From CAVXGU01 sp963761615 (GTDB lineage: Bacteria; Acidobacteriota; Vicinamibacteria; Vicinamibacterales; CAVVIG01), in NCBI GenBank assembly GCA_963761615.1, contig CAVXGU010000003.1:2914001-2978000 (forward strand): DNA of 64,000 nt, read 5' to 3'. The notes beneath the pieces were generated by a model. It saw nothing but the letters and a program-made list of their open reading frames with translations. It was not told where the DNA came from and ran no database searches. The position numbers and the translations under genes were made by a program. This document shows, piece by piece, positions 8,208 to 16,316 of the stretch (position 1 is the stretch's first letter; each line of letters begins with the position of its first letter).

Positions 8208-9339
8208 TGTCCAGTTTCGCAAAGGTGTTGACACTTCCATCCACGCGTTCATGCGGCCACCGCTCCATGAAAGACGGTGGCCGGCGTGCGACCACGGAGC
8301 CGATACCCACGATGGGTCCGCTCGTAGTTGTAGAACTGCAGGAAGCGGTCGAGCGAGCCGTGCAGGGTCCGCCGGCTGGTGAAGTACTGCCGACGAAACG
8401 CGATGCGCCAGTGCTCGTGCAAGATCGTCTTCTGCAGCCGTTCGACGAAGCCGTTGGTCCAGGCGTGGCGCGGCTTCGTGCGCGTCACGCGAATGCCGAG
8501 ACGCGCGCAGCCGGCGGCAAAGGCGCCCTTGAATTCTTTGCCGTTGTCCGTGAGCACCCGCTGCAACCGCCAGCCGGCGTGGCGATAGGTCGGTCGCACG
8601 ACCTCGCGCAGGAAGGCCAGGACTGCCCGCGCCGTGACCTCGCCGAAGATCAGGCGCGCCCACCCGAACGACGACGCGGCATCACACCCCGTGATTTGCC
8701 ACACCTTGCCGACGCCTTTGAGCTTCCCGACATAAAAGGTATCGAGCGACAGCAGATCGCCCGGCTGCGCCGCTTCGACGTGGCGGAGCGGTCTGGCCGT
8801 CCGCTCCGTGAGCAAGCCCGTCGTCGCACTCCCGTGCTCCAGGACCGCCAGGCGCGCGCGACGCGTCCCCAGGTGGCGACGACGCAACAGCCGCCAGATG
8901 GTCACCGGCGCGATCGACACGCCCTCGCGGGCCAGCTGATCGCTGTACCACTGCGGCCCGCACGTCGGCCACGCCAAGGCAAAGGCGATCACGCGTCGCT
9001 CCAGCTGCACCGGCACGGCGGGCGGCCGACCGCGGCGGGCCTGTCGTCGCTTCGGGTGGACGCCATCCGGTCCGTATTGCTCCAACCGCCGGCGCCACCG
9101 ATAGAACACGGTCCGCGACAGTCCATGCCGCCGACAGGCCTCACTGACATTGCCCAGGCGCTCGGCGTCCCGCAACACGCGCAGACGCTGACTGTGTATG
9201 CTGTCCTCGAGGGTCATCGGTCGACTCCTTCCCACGTTTCCCGGCCAAGAGAAACTCGTGGAAGGATAGGCCGACTGGCCCTCGTGTCGTCTCTGCCGTC
9301 AGACGACTCAATGTGTCAACACTAATGCGAAACAGCACA
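8208..9339 (-). mobile_element. Complete IS481-family insertion sequence
   Basis: 1132 bp bounded by imperfect terminal inverted repeats of about 29 bp that begin TGT and end ACA. The left end reads TGTCCAGTTTCGCA and the right end, reverse complemented, TGTGCTGTTTCGCA; both share GTGTTGACAC further in. It carries one intact transposase gene and is flanked by a perfect 8-bp duplication, so it is a recent and possibly active insertion. The target spans the stop codon of the ammonium transporter gene, which the duplication restored. Confidence 0.93.
8249..9217 (-). CDS. IS481-family transposase
   Basis: 322 residues from the ATG at 9217, preceded by GGAAGGAG 8 bp upstream. The N-terminal helix-turn-helix (VSEACRRHGLSRTVFYRWRR) is followed by an RNase-H-fold integrase core. 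Its DDE residues are visible as LLSLDTFYVG, RVLTDNGKEF and NGFVERLQ. The C-terminal LHGSLDRFLQFYNYERTHRG is typical of the family. No frameshift is seen, so the enzyme should be functional. Confidence 0.95.
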   Translation of the reverse strand: MTLEDSIHSQRLRVLRDAERLGNVSEACRRHGLSRTVFYRWRRRLEQYGPDGVHPKRRQARRGRPPAVPVQLERRVIAFALAWPTCGPQWYSDQLAREGVSIAPVTIWRLLRRRHLGTRRARLAVLEHGSATTGLLTERTARPLRHVEAAQPGDLLSLDTFYVGKLKGVGKVWQITGCDAASSFGWARLIFGEVTARAVLAFLREVVRPTYRHAGWRLQRVLTDNGKEFKGAFAAGCARLGIRVTRTKPRHAWTNGFVERLQKTILHEHWRIAFRRQYFTSRRTLHGSLDRFLQFYNYERTHRGYRLRGRTPATVFHGAVAA

Positions 9340-9347
9340 CGCTAGAT
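9340..9347. repeat. Target-site duplication, right copy
   Basis: CGCTAGAT, the right partner of the duplication. Its CTA (9342-9344) is the TAG stop of the ammonium transporter gene on the minus strand. Confidence 0.9.
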
Positions 9348-10625
9348 GTGCTGGACCTGGTTGTGCGGCACGCCGGCGGTGGAGGCCGACCCGGACGTCG
9401 GGGTGAAGCCGATCGGCATCACGGACTCCGGCTGCGAGTACGCCTCCTCGCCGTGCTGGCTCAGGTCCATGCCGAGCTCTTCGTCGTTCGCCGAGGCACG
9501 CAGCGGCAGCACGAGCCCGATCAGTTTCAGCAGCACGAAGCTCATCGTCGCGCTGTAGACGAGCGTCGACAGCACCGCGACCGTCTGGCTGACCATCTGA
9601 TGGGGGTTGCCGAACAACAGACCGTCGCTCACGCCGTTCCACATTTTCTGCGCGAAGACGCCGGTCAGCAGAGCCCCGACCGTCCCGCCCACGCCGTGCG
9701 CCGCCACGACGTCCAGCGAATCGTCGAGCGAGGTGCGCGCGCGGATGATCAGACCGAAGTAGCTGGGCACGGCCGCGAGCGCGCCAAGGATGAGCGCGCT
9801 CATCGGGCTGATGAAGCCCGCCGCCGGCGTCACCGCGACGAGGCCCACGACGATGGCCGTCGCCCCCCCAACGGCCGTCGGCTCCTTGCCGCGCAGGAGG
9901 TCGAGGGCGGTCCAGGCCACGAGCGTCCCGGCCGGCGCGAGCATCGTCGTCGTGAAGGCGAGCGCGGCAATCGGGCTGGCGGCCAGCGCGCTGCCGGCGT
10001 TGAAGCCGAACCACCCGAACCACAGCAGGCCGGCCCCGAGCAGCGTGAAGGGCACGTTGTGCGGGAGCATGCCGCCCCTGGAGTTGCGGCGCGGCCCCAC
10101 GACCAGCGCGGCCACCAGCGCCGCGGCGGCCGCGTTGACGTGCACGACGGTGCCGCCCGCGAAGTCGAGCGCGCCCATCGACGACAGCCAGCCGCCGCCC
10201 CACACCCAGTGCGCCACGGGCGCGTAGACGACGAGCGACCAGAGCGTGATGAACACGACGTACGCCGAGAAGCGCATGCGGCCGATGATCGCGCCCGAGA
10301 TGAGGGCGGCGGTGATGATGGCGAAGGTGCCCTGATACGCCATGAACAGCACGTGCGGGATCGTGCCCTTCGGATCCAGGTTCACGCCGTGGAGGAAGAG
10401 GTGCGCGAGGCCGCCCACGAGCGCTCCACCCGGCGCGAACGCCAGCGAGTACCCGAGCACCGCCCAGGCGACGCCGACGACGCCCAGGGCGATGAAGCTC
10501 ATCATCATCGTGTTCAGCGCGTTGTTCGACCGCACCAGCCCGCCGTAGAAGAAGGCGAGCGCGGGGGTCATGAGCAGGACCAGAGCGGTCGACACCAACA
10601 TCCAGGCAACATCAGCGGGGACCAT
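9342..10625 (-). CDS. amt: Ammonium transporter (Amt family)
   Basis: 427 residues from the ATG at 10625, with a GAGG ribosome site a few bases upstream. It has the full set of about eleven membrane helices, FYGGLVRSNNALNTMMMS in helix 1-2, WFGFNAGSA in the middle and AAHGVGGTVGALLTG, which carries a pore histidine. The C-terminal cytosolic tail keeps GMDLSQHGEEAY, the element needed for subunit coupling and for PII protein control. Amt trimers conduct ammonium inward. No glnK lies next to it, which is unusual. The IS element now sits at its stop codon and separates it from the SDR and membrane protein genes it probably once led. Confidence 0.95.
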   Translation of the reverse strand: MVPADVAWMLVSTALVLLMTPALAFFYGGLVRSNNALNTMMMSFIALGVVGVAWAVLGYSLAFAPGGALVGGLAHLFLHGVNLDPKGTIPHVLFMAYQGTFAIITAALISGAIIGRMRFSAYVVFITLWSLVVYAPVAHWVWGGGWLSSMGALDFAGGTVVHVNAAAAALVAALVVGPRRNSRGGMLPHNVPFTLLGAGLLWFGWFGFNAGSALAASPIAALAFTTTMLAPAGTLVAWTALDLLRGKEPTAVGGATAIVVGLVAVTPAAGFISPMSALILGALAAVPSYFGLIIRARTSLDDSLDVVAAHGVGGTVGALLTGVFAQKMWNGVSDGLLFGNPHQMVSQTVAVLSTLVYSATMSFVLLKLIGLVLPLRASANDEELGMDLSQHGEEAYSQPESVMPIGFTPTSGSASTAGVPHNQVQHI

Positions 10626-10740
10626 CACTACCTCATTGGAACGAGCGGGTTGAGCGAGTGGAAGACGTGTTCAACAACTGGAGCGTCCGCGAGCGGGACA
10701 CATCTTACAACGGGCCGTCCGGCCCGGGGGTAGCCGTTTT

Positions 10741-10767
10741 TTGCCGCGCGCGCACGTCTGGTATAGT
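10741..10767 (+). promoter_or_regulatory. Candidate sigma-70 promoter for the small membrane protein gene
   Basis: TTGCCG (10741-10746) and TATAGT (10762-10767) with a 15-bp spacer, about 40 bp before the GTG start at 10807. The -10 box is good and the spacing short. Confidence 0.45.
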
Positions 10768-10806
10768 GCAGACACTTTTCCGGGTGTTTCCGGACGCCAC
10801 GACACC

Positions 10807-11265
10807 GTGTACGGCGCCGTCCTCTTCGTTCACTCGTGGATTCGGTGGGCGGCCCTGCTGCTGGGGGCCGCCGCGACCGCCAGCGCGTTTCGCGACGCAC
10901 CCGCCCCGGCCAGCGCCCTGGCGGGCGTCAAGTGGGACGCCTACTTCCAGCTGTCCCTCGACCTGCAGCTGCTCTTCGGATTCCTGCTCTACTTCGGCCT
11001 GAGCCCGTTCACGCGCGACGCGCTGAACGACTTCAGCGCGTCGCTGCGCGTGCCGGCGCTCAGCTTCTGGACGGTCGGGCACGTCACGGTGATGTTCGTC
11101 GCGGTGGCCCTGGTGCGCATCGGACGCATCCTCGCGATGAACGCCAAGACGCCGGCGTCGCGGCGCGCTCGCCGGGTCGTCTGTTTCAGCCTGGCGATGC
11201 TCCTGCTCCTCGCCGGCATCCCCTGGCCCGGCCTGCCGTGGGGACGGCCGCTCTTCAGGCTCTGA
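10807..11265 (+). CDS. Small integral membrane protein with four predicted helices
   Basis: 152 residues from the GTG at 10807. It starts MYGAVLFVHSWIRWAALLLG, a pattern (aromatic, LHSWLRW) I associate with a widespread uncharacterised family sometimes labelled cytochrome b-like. Four helices are visible, with histidines in helix 1 (VHSWIRW) and helix 3 (TVGHVTVMF) that could bind heme; that is conjecture. It is divergent from the ammonium transporter and ends in a long inverted repeat shared with the convergent phosphotriesterase-like gene. Confidence 0.75.
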   Translation: MYGAVLFVHSWIRWAALLLGAAATASAFRDAPAPASALAGVKWDAYFQLSLDLQLLFGFLLYFGLSPFTRDALNDFSASLRVPALSFWTVGHVTVMFVAVALVRIGRILAMNAKTPASRRARRVVCFSLAMLLLLAGIPWPGLPWGRPLFRL

Positions 11266-11377
11266 CGCTGGAAGGCTCTGGGCTCTCGGCTCTGGGCTCT
11301 GGGCTCCCCGCAGAGCACGCCGTCACAGCGTGACCCACCCAGAGCCGGAAGCCCAGAGCCGAGAGCCGTCCAGCGTC
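11264..11377. repeat. Long inverted repeat between convergent genes, built of GGCTCTGG units
   Basis: GACGCTGGA (11264-11272) pairs with TCCAGCGTC (11369-11377). GGCTCTCGGCTCTGGGCT (11281-11298) pairs perfectly with its complement at 11350-11367. A small GTCAC-AGC-GTGAC hairpin lies in the centre. It fills the gap between two converging genes and could act as a bidirectional terminator. The same GGCTCTCGGCTCTG word forms the tandem array at 40553-40658. Confidence 0.75.
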
Positions 11378-11382
11378 CGTTC

Positions 11383-12552
11383 CTACGCCGGCCGCTTGCG
11401 CTTCGGCACGAACGCCAGGAAGCGCCGCGGGTTGTCCTGCATGATCGCGCGCAGGACTCCCGGATCCGCGCCGGCTTCCTTCAGCTTCGGCACGAACACG
11501 GTGAGCGTCTTCGCGTAGCCCGCGCCGCCGTTGTGTTTCAGCTGGTTCGCGCTCGAGAAGTCGGACGAGAACAGCAGGTTGTCGGCGAAGCCCTGCTCGA
11601 TCAGCTTCAGCACCATCGGCACCTGCTGCGCGTCCCCGGGGCCGCCCTGACGGTCGAACCCGATGAACGCGCCGCGCTTGCAGATCTCGCGCTGCACCTG
11701 GACGTCGGGATCGACCAGGTTCCCCAGGTGGCCGATGCAAATGCGGTTCGGCTCGACGCCCGCATCCAGCAGCAGGTCGAGCTGCTCCAGCGCCGACTTT
11801 CCCGGAATGCCGGTGTGCGTGAAGATTGGAAGGTTCGTCTGCAGGTGCGCCTTCCCGACGGCCCGGAACACTTTCCGTTCGTCCGCCGTGATCCAGTCCC
11901 ACGATCCGATCTCGCCGAAGGCGCCGACGGGCGCCGCGTCCACCTGCTTGAGCAGGGCCTCGACGATCTGCGCCTCGCTCCAGGTAGCGATCTCCTTCGG
12001 GTAGAACGGCTGCGTGTAGTAGCCGGCGCCCGCGACGATCGGCAGGCCCGATCGCATCGACAGCTGCCGCAGGAAGTTGATGTCGCGGCCCATGTCGGGA
12101 TGGCCGGCGTCGACGATGCAGCCGATGCCGTCGGCCTTGGCGGCCTTCATCTCGTCGGTCATCAGGTCGAGGTCCTGCATGAAGTACGGCCCCGACGGCG
12201 CCGGCGGCGCACCCGCTCGCCCGGCGCCCGCGCGGCCCGCTCCGGCGCGGCCCGCGGCGCCCGACCTGCCCCCGGGCGGCGCCAGTCCGTCGGCCGCGCG
12301 CGTCTCCGCCGCGAAGCGGTTCCATCGCGGCAGGAAGTCGGGCGGGAACGACATGTGCTCGTGGAAGAGCGTCGCGGCCCCGGCCAGCTCGCCGGGGGCG
12401 TAGTCCCTGAGCAGGGTTCGAATCACGGCGCCTGGCGGGAAGGTCGGCTCCGCCGCCCAGGTGATGCGGGGCAGCATCGCCGCCGCCGCTCCGACGCCCA
12501 GCAGCCCGAGCGCCTCCCGTCGAGTCATCCCAGCGCGATCCTCGTTCGACAC
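11383..12552 (-). CDS. Phosphotriesterase-family metallohydrolase with Tat signal
   Basis: 389 residues from the GTG at 12552, which has AAGGGGGG just upstream; an ATG at 12528 is the alternative. A twin-arginine signal (MTRREALGLLGVGAAAAML) directs folded export. The TIM-barrel amidohydrolase fold is shown by FHEHMSFP (the HxH metal pair), EIGSWDW, FTHTGIPG, GHLGNL and SSDFS. Known relatives hydrolyse phosphotriesters or lactones; the substrate here cannot be told. Around residues 90-115 there is a low-complexity GRAGAGRAGAGRAG insert. It is the last gene of a co-directional run with four NHL-repeat proteins, 88 bp after the nearest one. Confidence 0.88.
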   Translation of the reverse strand: MSNEDRAGMTRREALGLLGVGAAAAMLPRITWAAEPTFPPGAVIRTLLRDYAPGELAGAATLFHEHMSFPPDFLPRWNRFAAETRAADGLAPPGGRSGAAGRAGAGRAGAGRAGAPPAPSGPYFMQDLDLMTDEMKAAKADGIGCIVDAGHPDMGRDINFLRQLSMRSGLPIVAGAGYYTQPFYPKEIATWSEAQIVEALLKQVDAAPVGAFGEIGSWDWITADERKVFRAVGKAHLQTNLPIFTHTGIPGKSALEQLDLLLDAGVEPNRICIGHLGNLVDPDVQVQREICKRGAFIGFDRQGGPGDAQQVPMVLKLIEQGFADNLLFSSDFSSANQLKHNGGAGYAKTLTVFVPKLKEAGADPGVLRAIMQDNPRRFLAFVPKRKRPA

Positions 12553-12640
12553 CGAGCCCCCCTTTGGCGACGAGACACGAAGGGCCGGCACGCGCCGCAG
12601 CGCCCGCCGGCCCCGAATCCGGAACGAACGGCTGGGCGGC

Positions 12641-13834
12641 TCAGTGGCCCGACGGCCAGACGACGCCCTGGAGCTTCTTGGTCACGGGGCGGAGCCCCTT
12701 GTAGAGGAAGCGCTGCACGCGACGGCCCTGGTACGTCTCGGTCGTGTACAGATTCCCCTTCGAGTCCACCGCGATGCTGTGGAGGGAATAGAACTCGCCC
12801 GGATAGTGGCCGCCTTCGCCGAACGCCGTCAACTCGGTCAGCGACTGCCGATCGAAGATGTGGATCTTCTGGTTGCGGCCGTCGGCCAGGTACAGGTACT
12901 TCTGCTCCGGATCGGTCGAGAATGCGACGTCCCAGGTCGAGCCGTCGCCGAGCGAATCCGGCATGACGAAGATCTCCTTGACGAAGGTTCCGTCGCGTCG
13001 GAAGACCTGGAGACGGTCGTTCGTGCGGTCGCAGACGTAAATCAGTCCGTCCTTGGACGGGATGGCGCAGTGGACCGGCCCGCGGAACTGCTGCTGCGCG
13101 CCCTGTCCGGCCGAGTAGCGCCCCATCGCGCGCGCCGCGGCGTCGTCCGGCTTGTTGCCATAGGCGCCCCAGTAGCGCTTGAACGCGCCCGAGTCGGCGT
13201 CGATGACGGCCACGCGGTGGTTGCCGTATCCGTCGGCCACGTACACCTCGTTGGTCGCCGGGTCGACGATGGCCTTGGCGACCATGTAGAAGTGCTGCGT
13301 GCTGTTGCTGTCCATCTGCACGCCTTCGTCGCCGACCTTCATCAGGAACTTGCCGTCCTGCGTGAACTTGAGCACTTCGCCGTCGCCGGCGCCGTTGCCG
13401 CCGAGCCAGATGTTGCCCTTGTAGTCGACCGTGAGGCCGTGGTTGGACGAGGGCCACTTGTAGCCCGCACCGTCGGTGCCGCCCCAGTGCCGGAGCAGGT
13501 TGCCGTCCTGATCGAACTCGAGGACGGGCGGCGCCTCCTTGCAGCACGCCGCGAGGCTGTGATCGGCCGCCGCTTCGACCTCGTCGAGCGAGTCGGCGCG
13601 GTGGACGATCCAGACGTGATCGTTCGCGTCGATGCCGACGCCGATGGTCTGGCCCTGGTACCAGCCGTTGGGCAGCGGCTTGGGCCAGGTCGGGTCGACT
13701 TCGAAGTAGGGTGCCATGACGGAGCTGGCGGCCTGGGCCTCCGCGGTCCGCTCGAACAGCGCCTGGCCCACGCCGAGCGCGCCGACGGCGACCACGAACG
13801 TCGCGCCAATCAACAGGTTCCGCGTTCCCTTCAT
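12641..13834 (-). CDS. Exported NHL-repeat beta-propeller protein, type A copy 1
   Basis: 397 residues, start ATG 13834 with GAGGAG upstream. After a signal peptide (LLIGATFVVAVGALGVG ... AEAQA) the whole protein is a beta-propeller of NHL-like blades, each with a pattern such as VLEFDQDGNLLRHWGG or NEVYVADGYGNHRVAVID. Two adjacent cysteines (ACCKEAPP) and single cysteines at VHCAIP and YVCDR recur in all four paralogues. No catalytic motif is evident; the fold usually binds ligands or proteins. It closely resembles the gene at 15091-16284 along its whole length, including the LFERTAEAQA signal region. Confidence 0.88.
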   Translation of the reverse strand: MKGTRNLLIGATFVVAVGALGVGQALFERTAEAQAASSVMAPYFEVDPTWPKPLPNGWYQGQTIGVGIDANDHVWIVHRADSLDEVEAAADHSLAACCKEAPPVLEFDQDGNLLRHWGGTDGAGYKWPSSNHGLTVDYKGNIWLGGNGAGDGEVLKFTQDGKFLMKVGDEGVQMDSNSTQHFYMVAKAIVDPATNEVYVADGYGNHRVAVIDADSGAFKRYWGAYGNKPDDAAARAMGRYSAGQGAQQQFRGPVHCAIPSKDGLIYVCDRTNDRLQVFRRDGTFVKEIFVMPDSLGDGSTWDVAFSTDPEQKYLYLADGRNQKIHIFDRQSLTELTAFGEGGHYPGEFYSLHSIAVDSKGNLYTTETYQGRRVQRFLYKGLRPVTKKLQGVVWPSGH

Positions 13835-13865
13835 GAGAATCGTCTCCTCATCGTCGAGCCGTGGC

Positions 13866-15065
13866 TCAGCTGGCCGGAATGAACTTCTGGACGCGCTTGC
13901 CGTGGTGCTGTTCGCCGACGTAGAGGTTGCCGTGCGAGTCCATCGCCACGGTGCTCGGCAGCAGGAACTGGCCGGGATAACGGCCGCCGCTGCCGATCGT
14001 GCCCACTTCGGCGAGCGTGTTGCGATCGACGACGAGGATCAGCTTGTCGAGTCCGTCTGCCACGTACAGGTACCGCTGCTGCGGGTCGCTCGAAAACGCG
14101 AGGTCCCACACCGAGCCGTAGGCGGCGATGGTGCCGAACTGGCCCGTCACCGTGGCCCCGGTCGTGCTCTTGCGCAGGGCGCCTTCCTTCACGAACTTGC
14201 CGTCCTTCTGGAAGACCTGAATGCGGTCGCTGTCGCGGTCGCAGACATAGACGAGGTTGTCGTGGGAGAGCTTCACGCACGACACGTCGCGGAACTGCCG
14301 CGCGGCTGCCGCGCCCGGATCGTACGCCCCGCCGCCCGCCGCGGTCGGCTTGTCGCCGGTCCCGCCCCAGCTGCGCTTGTAGGCGCCCGTGTTCGCGTCG
14401 AAGACGACGATGCGGTGGTTGCCGCGGTCGGCGACGTAGACCTCGTGGGCGGTGTCGTCGACGGCGACGCCCGCCGGGCGGTCGAGCGTCGTCTGGCTGT
14501 CGGGGCCGTCCATCTTGCCGGGCATCCCGATCTGCAGCAGGAACTTCCCGCTGCTCGAGAACTTGAGGACCTGGGCGTCCTGGGGCGGAGGTGCGGCGGC
14601 CGCGCCGCCGCGGCCGGCCCGCCCGCCGCGGCCGCCACGCGCCGGCGGCGCCGGATCGTAGCCGCCGCCGGTCACCCAGACGTTGCCCGACGCGTCGACG
14701 GCGATCCCGCCGGGCACGTCGGGCCACTGATAACCCTGGCCGGGTCCACCGAACCCGGCCAGGCGCTTGCCTGTACCGTCGAACTCGAGAATGAACGGCG
14801 CCGCGACGCAACAGACGCTCGAGGAGGGCGGTTCGAGCATCATGCCCTTCTCGTTGCCCTCGAGCGACGCGGCGCCGCGATGGACCACCCACACGTGATC
14901 CTGCGCGTCCACGGTGACGCCGGTGATCGAGCCGAACACCTGATGGTCGGGCATCGGCTGCGGCCACAGCGGCTGCACGCGCAGCGCCGGCGCCTGGGCG
15001 TAGACGACCGCGGCCAGGACGGCCGCCATCCCCGCGCCCAGACCCGCTGTACGAGTTCGACTCAT
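13866..15065 (-). CDS. Exported NHL-repeat beta-propeller protein, type B copy 1
   Basis: 399 residues, ATG at 15065 preceded by GGAGGGAC. A signal peptide (AGMAAVLAAVVYAQA) leads into a propeller of NHL blades (VYVADRGNHRIVVFD, YVCDRDSDRIQVFQ). It belongs with the gene at 16317 (LRVQPLWPQPMPDH matches LKVDPLWPQPLGNH there) rather than with the type A genes next to it. Near residues 140-160 it holds a GGRGGRAGRGG low-complexity insert between blades. It sits 31 bp upstream of type A copy 1, so the two are probably cotranscribed. Confidence 0.88.
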   Translation of the reverse strand: MSRTRTAGLGAGMAAVLAAVVYAQAPALRVQPLWPQPMPDHQVFGSITGVTVDAQDHVWVVHRGAASLEGNEKGMMLEPPSSSVCCVAAPFILEFDGTGKRLAGFGGPGQGYQWPDVPGGIAVDASGNVWVTGGGYDPAPPARGGRGGRAGRGGAAAAPPPQDAQVLKFSSSGKFLLQIGMPGKMDGPDSQTTLDRPAGVAVDDTAHEVYVADRGNHRIVVFDANTGAYKRSWGGTGDKPTAAGGGAYDPGAAAARQFRDVSCVKLSHDNLVYVCDRDSDRIQVFQKDGKFVKEGALRKSTTGATVTGQFGTIAAYGSVWDLAFSSDPQQRYLYVADGLDKLILVVDRNTLAEVGTIGSGGRYPGQFLLPSTVAMDSHGNLYVGEQHHGKRVQKFIPAS

Positions 15066-15090
15066 ACCTGTCCCTCCTCTGCGGAGTTGC

Positions 15091-16284
15091 TTAGTGGCCG
15101 GACGTCGTCGGCCAGGGCGTGCCCTGGTCGCCGCCGAGCGGCACCTGCTGCATCCCCTTGTAGAGGAAACGCTGCAGCCGCCGTCCGTCGTACGTCTCCG
15201 TCGTGTAGATGTTGCCCTCGCGGTCCACGGCGATGCTGTGCACCGCGTAGAACTGGCCCGGCTGGCGTCCGCCGTCGCCGAAGCTGCTGAGGATCTGCAG
15301 CGACTGGCGATCGAGGATCCAGACCTTCTCGTCGTGCCCGTCGGCCAGGTAGATGTACTTCTGCTGCGGATCGGTCGAGAACGCGATGTCCCAGACCGCG
15401 CCGTCGCCCAGGGTGTTCTTCGAGACCCAGGCTTCCTTCACGAACGTGCCGTCCTTGTGGAACACCTGGATGCGGTCGTTGACGCGGTCGCAGACGTACA
15501 CGAGGTTGTCGTTCGAGAGCTCGGCGCAGTGCACCGGGTTCCGGAACTGCTGGTCGATCGGCGCGTTCGGATCGTAGCGGCCGGGGTTCGTGTCGTCCGG
15601 CTTGTGGCCGTACGCGCCCCAGAACCGCTTGAAGGCCCCCGTGTTCTCGTCGATCACCGCGACGCGCTTGTTGCCGTAGCCGTCGGCCACGTACACCTCG
15701 TTGCTCGCATCGTCGATGAAGACCTTGGCGGGCTGCAGGAAGTGCGTCGTGCTGTTGCTGTCGGCGGTGACGCCCACGTCGCCGATCTTCTTGATGAACT
15801 TCCCGTCGTGCGTGAACTCGAGGACCTCGCCGTCACCGGCGCCGTTGCCGCCGATCCAGACGTTGCCCTTGTTGTCCACGTCGATGCCGTGATTCGACGA
15901 CGGCCACTTGTAGCCGGGGCCGTCCTGGCCGCCCCAATGCTCGAGCAGGTTGCCCTGCTGGTCGAACTCGAGGATCGGGGGCGCCTTGGCGCAGCACGCG
16001 CCGGTGCCGTCGGTGAGCGCCGCTTCCTCGGGCGAGAGCGTGTCCGGCCGGTGCACGATCCAGATGTGATCGTCGCTGTCCACCGTGACGCCGATGCTCA
16101 TGCCCTGGTACCAGTGGTTGGGCAGCGGCTTGGGAAAGGTCGGATCGACGACGAACTTCGGCACTTCCACGGTCTTCTGGGCCGCCTGCGCGGCGGCCGT
16201 CCGCTCGAGAGCCCGCTGGCCGACACCCATCCCGACGAGCAGGGCGACCAGCGAGGCGCCGATGAACAAATCACGCTTCCGCAT
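15091..16284 (-). CDS. Exported NHL-repeat beta-propeller protein, type A copy 2
   Basis: 397 residues from the ATG at 16284, chosen because AGGAGGAAGAG lies upstream and because this gives the same length and signal peptide layout as type A copy 1. The propeller blades read ILEFDQQGNLLEHWGG, NEVYVADGYGNKRVAVID and YVCDRVNDRIQVFH. A CC pair (GACCAKAPP) again follows the second blade. The gene lies 25 bp upstream of type B copy 1 and 32 bp downstream of type B copy 2. Confidence 0.88.
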   Translation of the reverse strand: MRKRDLFIGASLVALLVGMGVGQRALERTAAAQAAQKTVEVPKFVVDPTFPKPLPNHWYQGMSIGVTVDSDDHIWIVHRPDTLSPEEAALTDGTGACCAKAPPILEFDQQGNLLEHWGGQDGPGYKWPSSNHGIDVDNKGNVWIGGNGAGDGEVLEFTHDGKFIKKIGDVGVTADSNSTTHFLQPAKVFIDDASNEVYVADGYGNKRVAVIDENTGAFKRFWGAYGHKPDDTNPGRYDPNAPIDQQFRNPVHCAELSNDNLVYVCDRVNDRIQVFHKDGTFVKEAWVSKNTLGDGAVWDIAFSTDPQQKYIYLADGHDEKVWILDRQSLQILSSFGDGGRQPGQFYAVHSIAVDREGNIYTTETYDGRRLQRFLYKGMQQVPLGGDQGTPWPTTSGH

Positions 16285-16316
16285 CACTCTTCCTCCTGTG
16301 CCGAACGAACGGGGCG

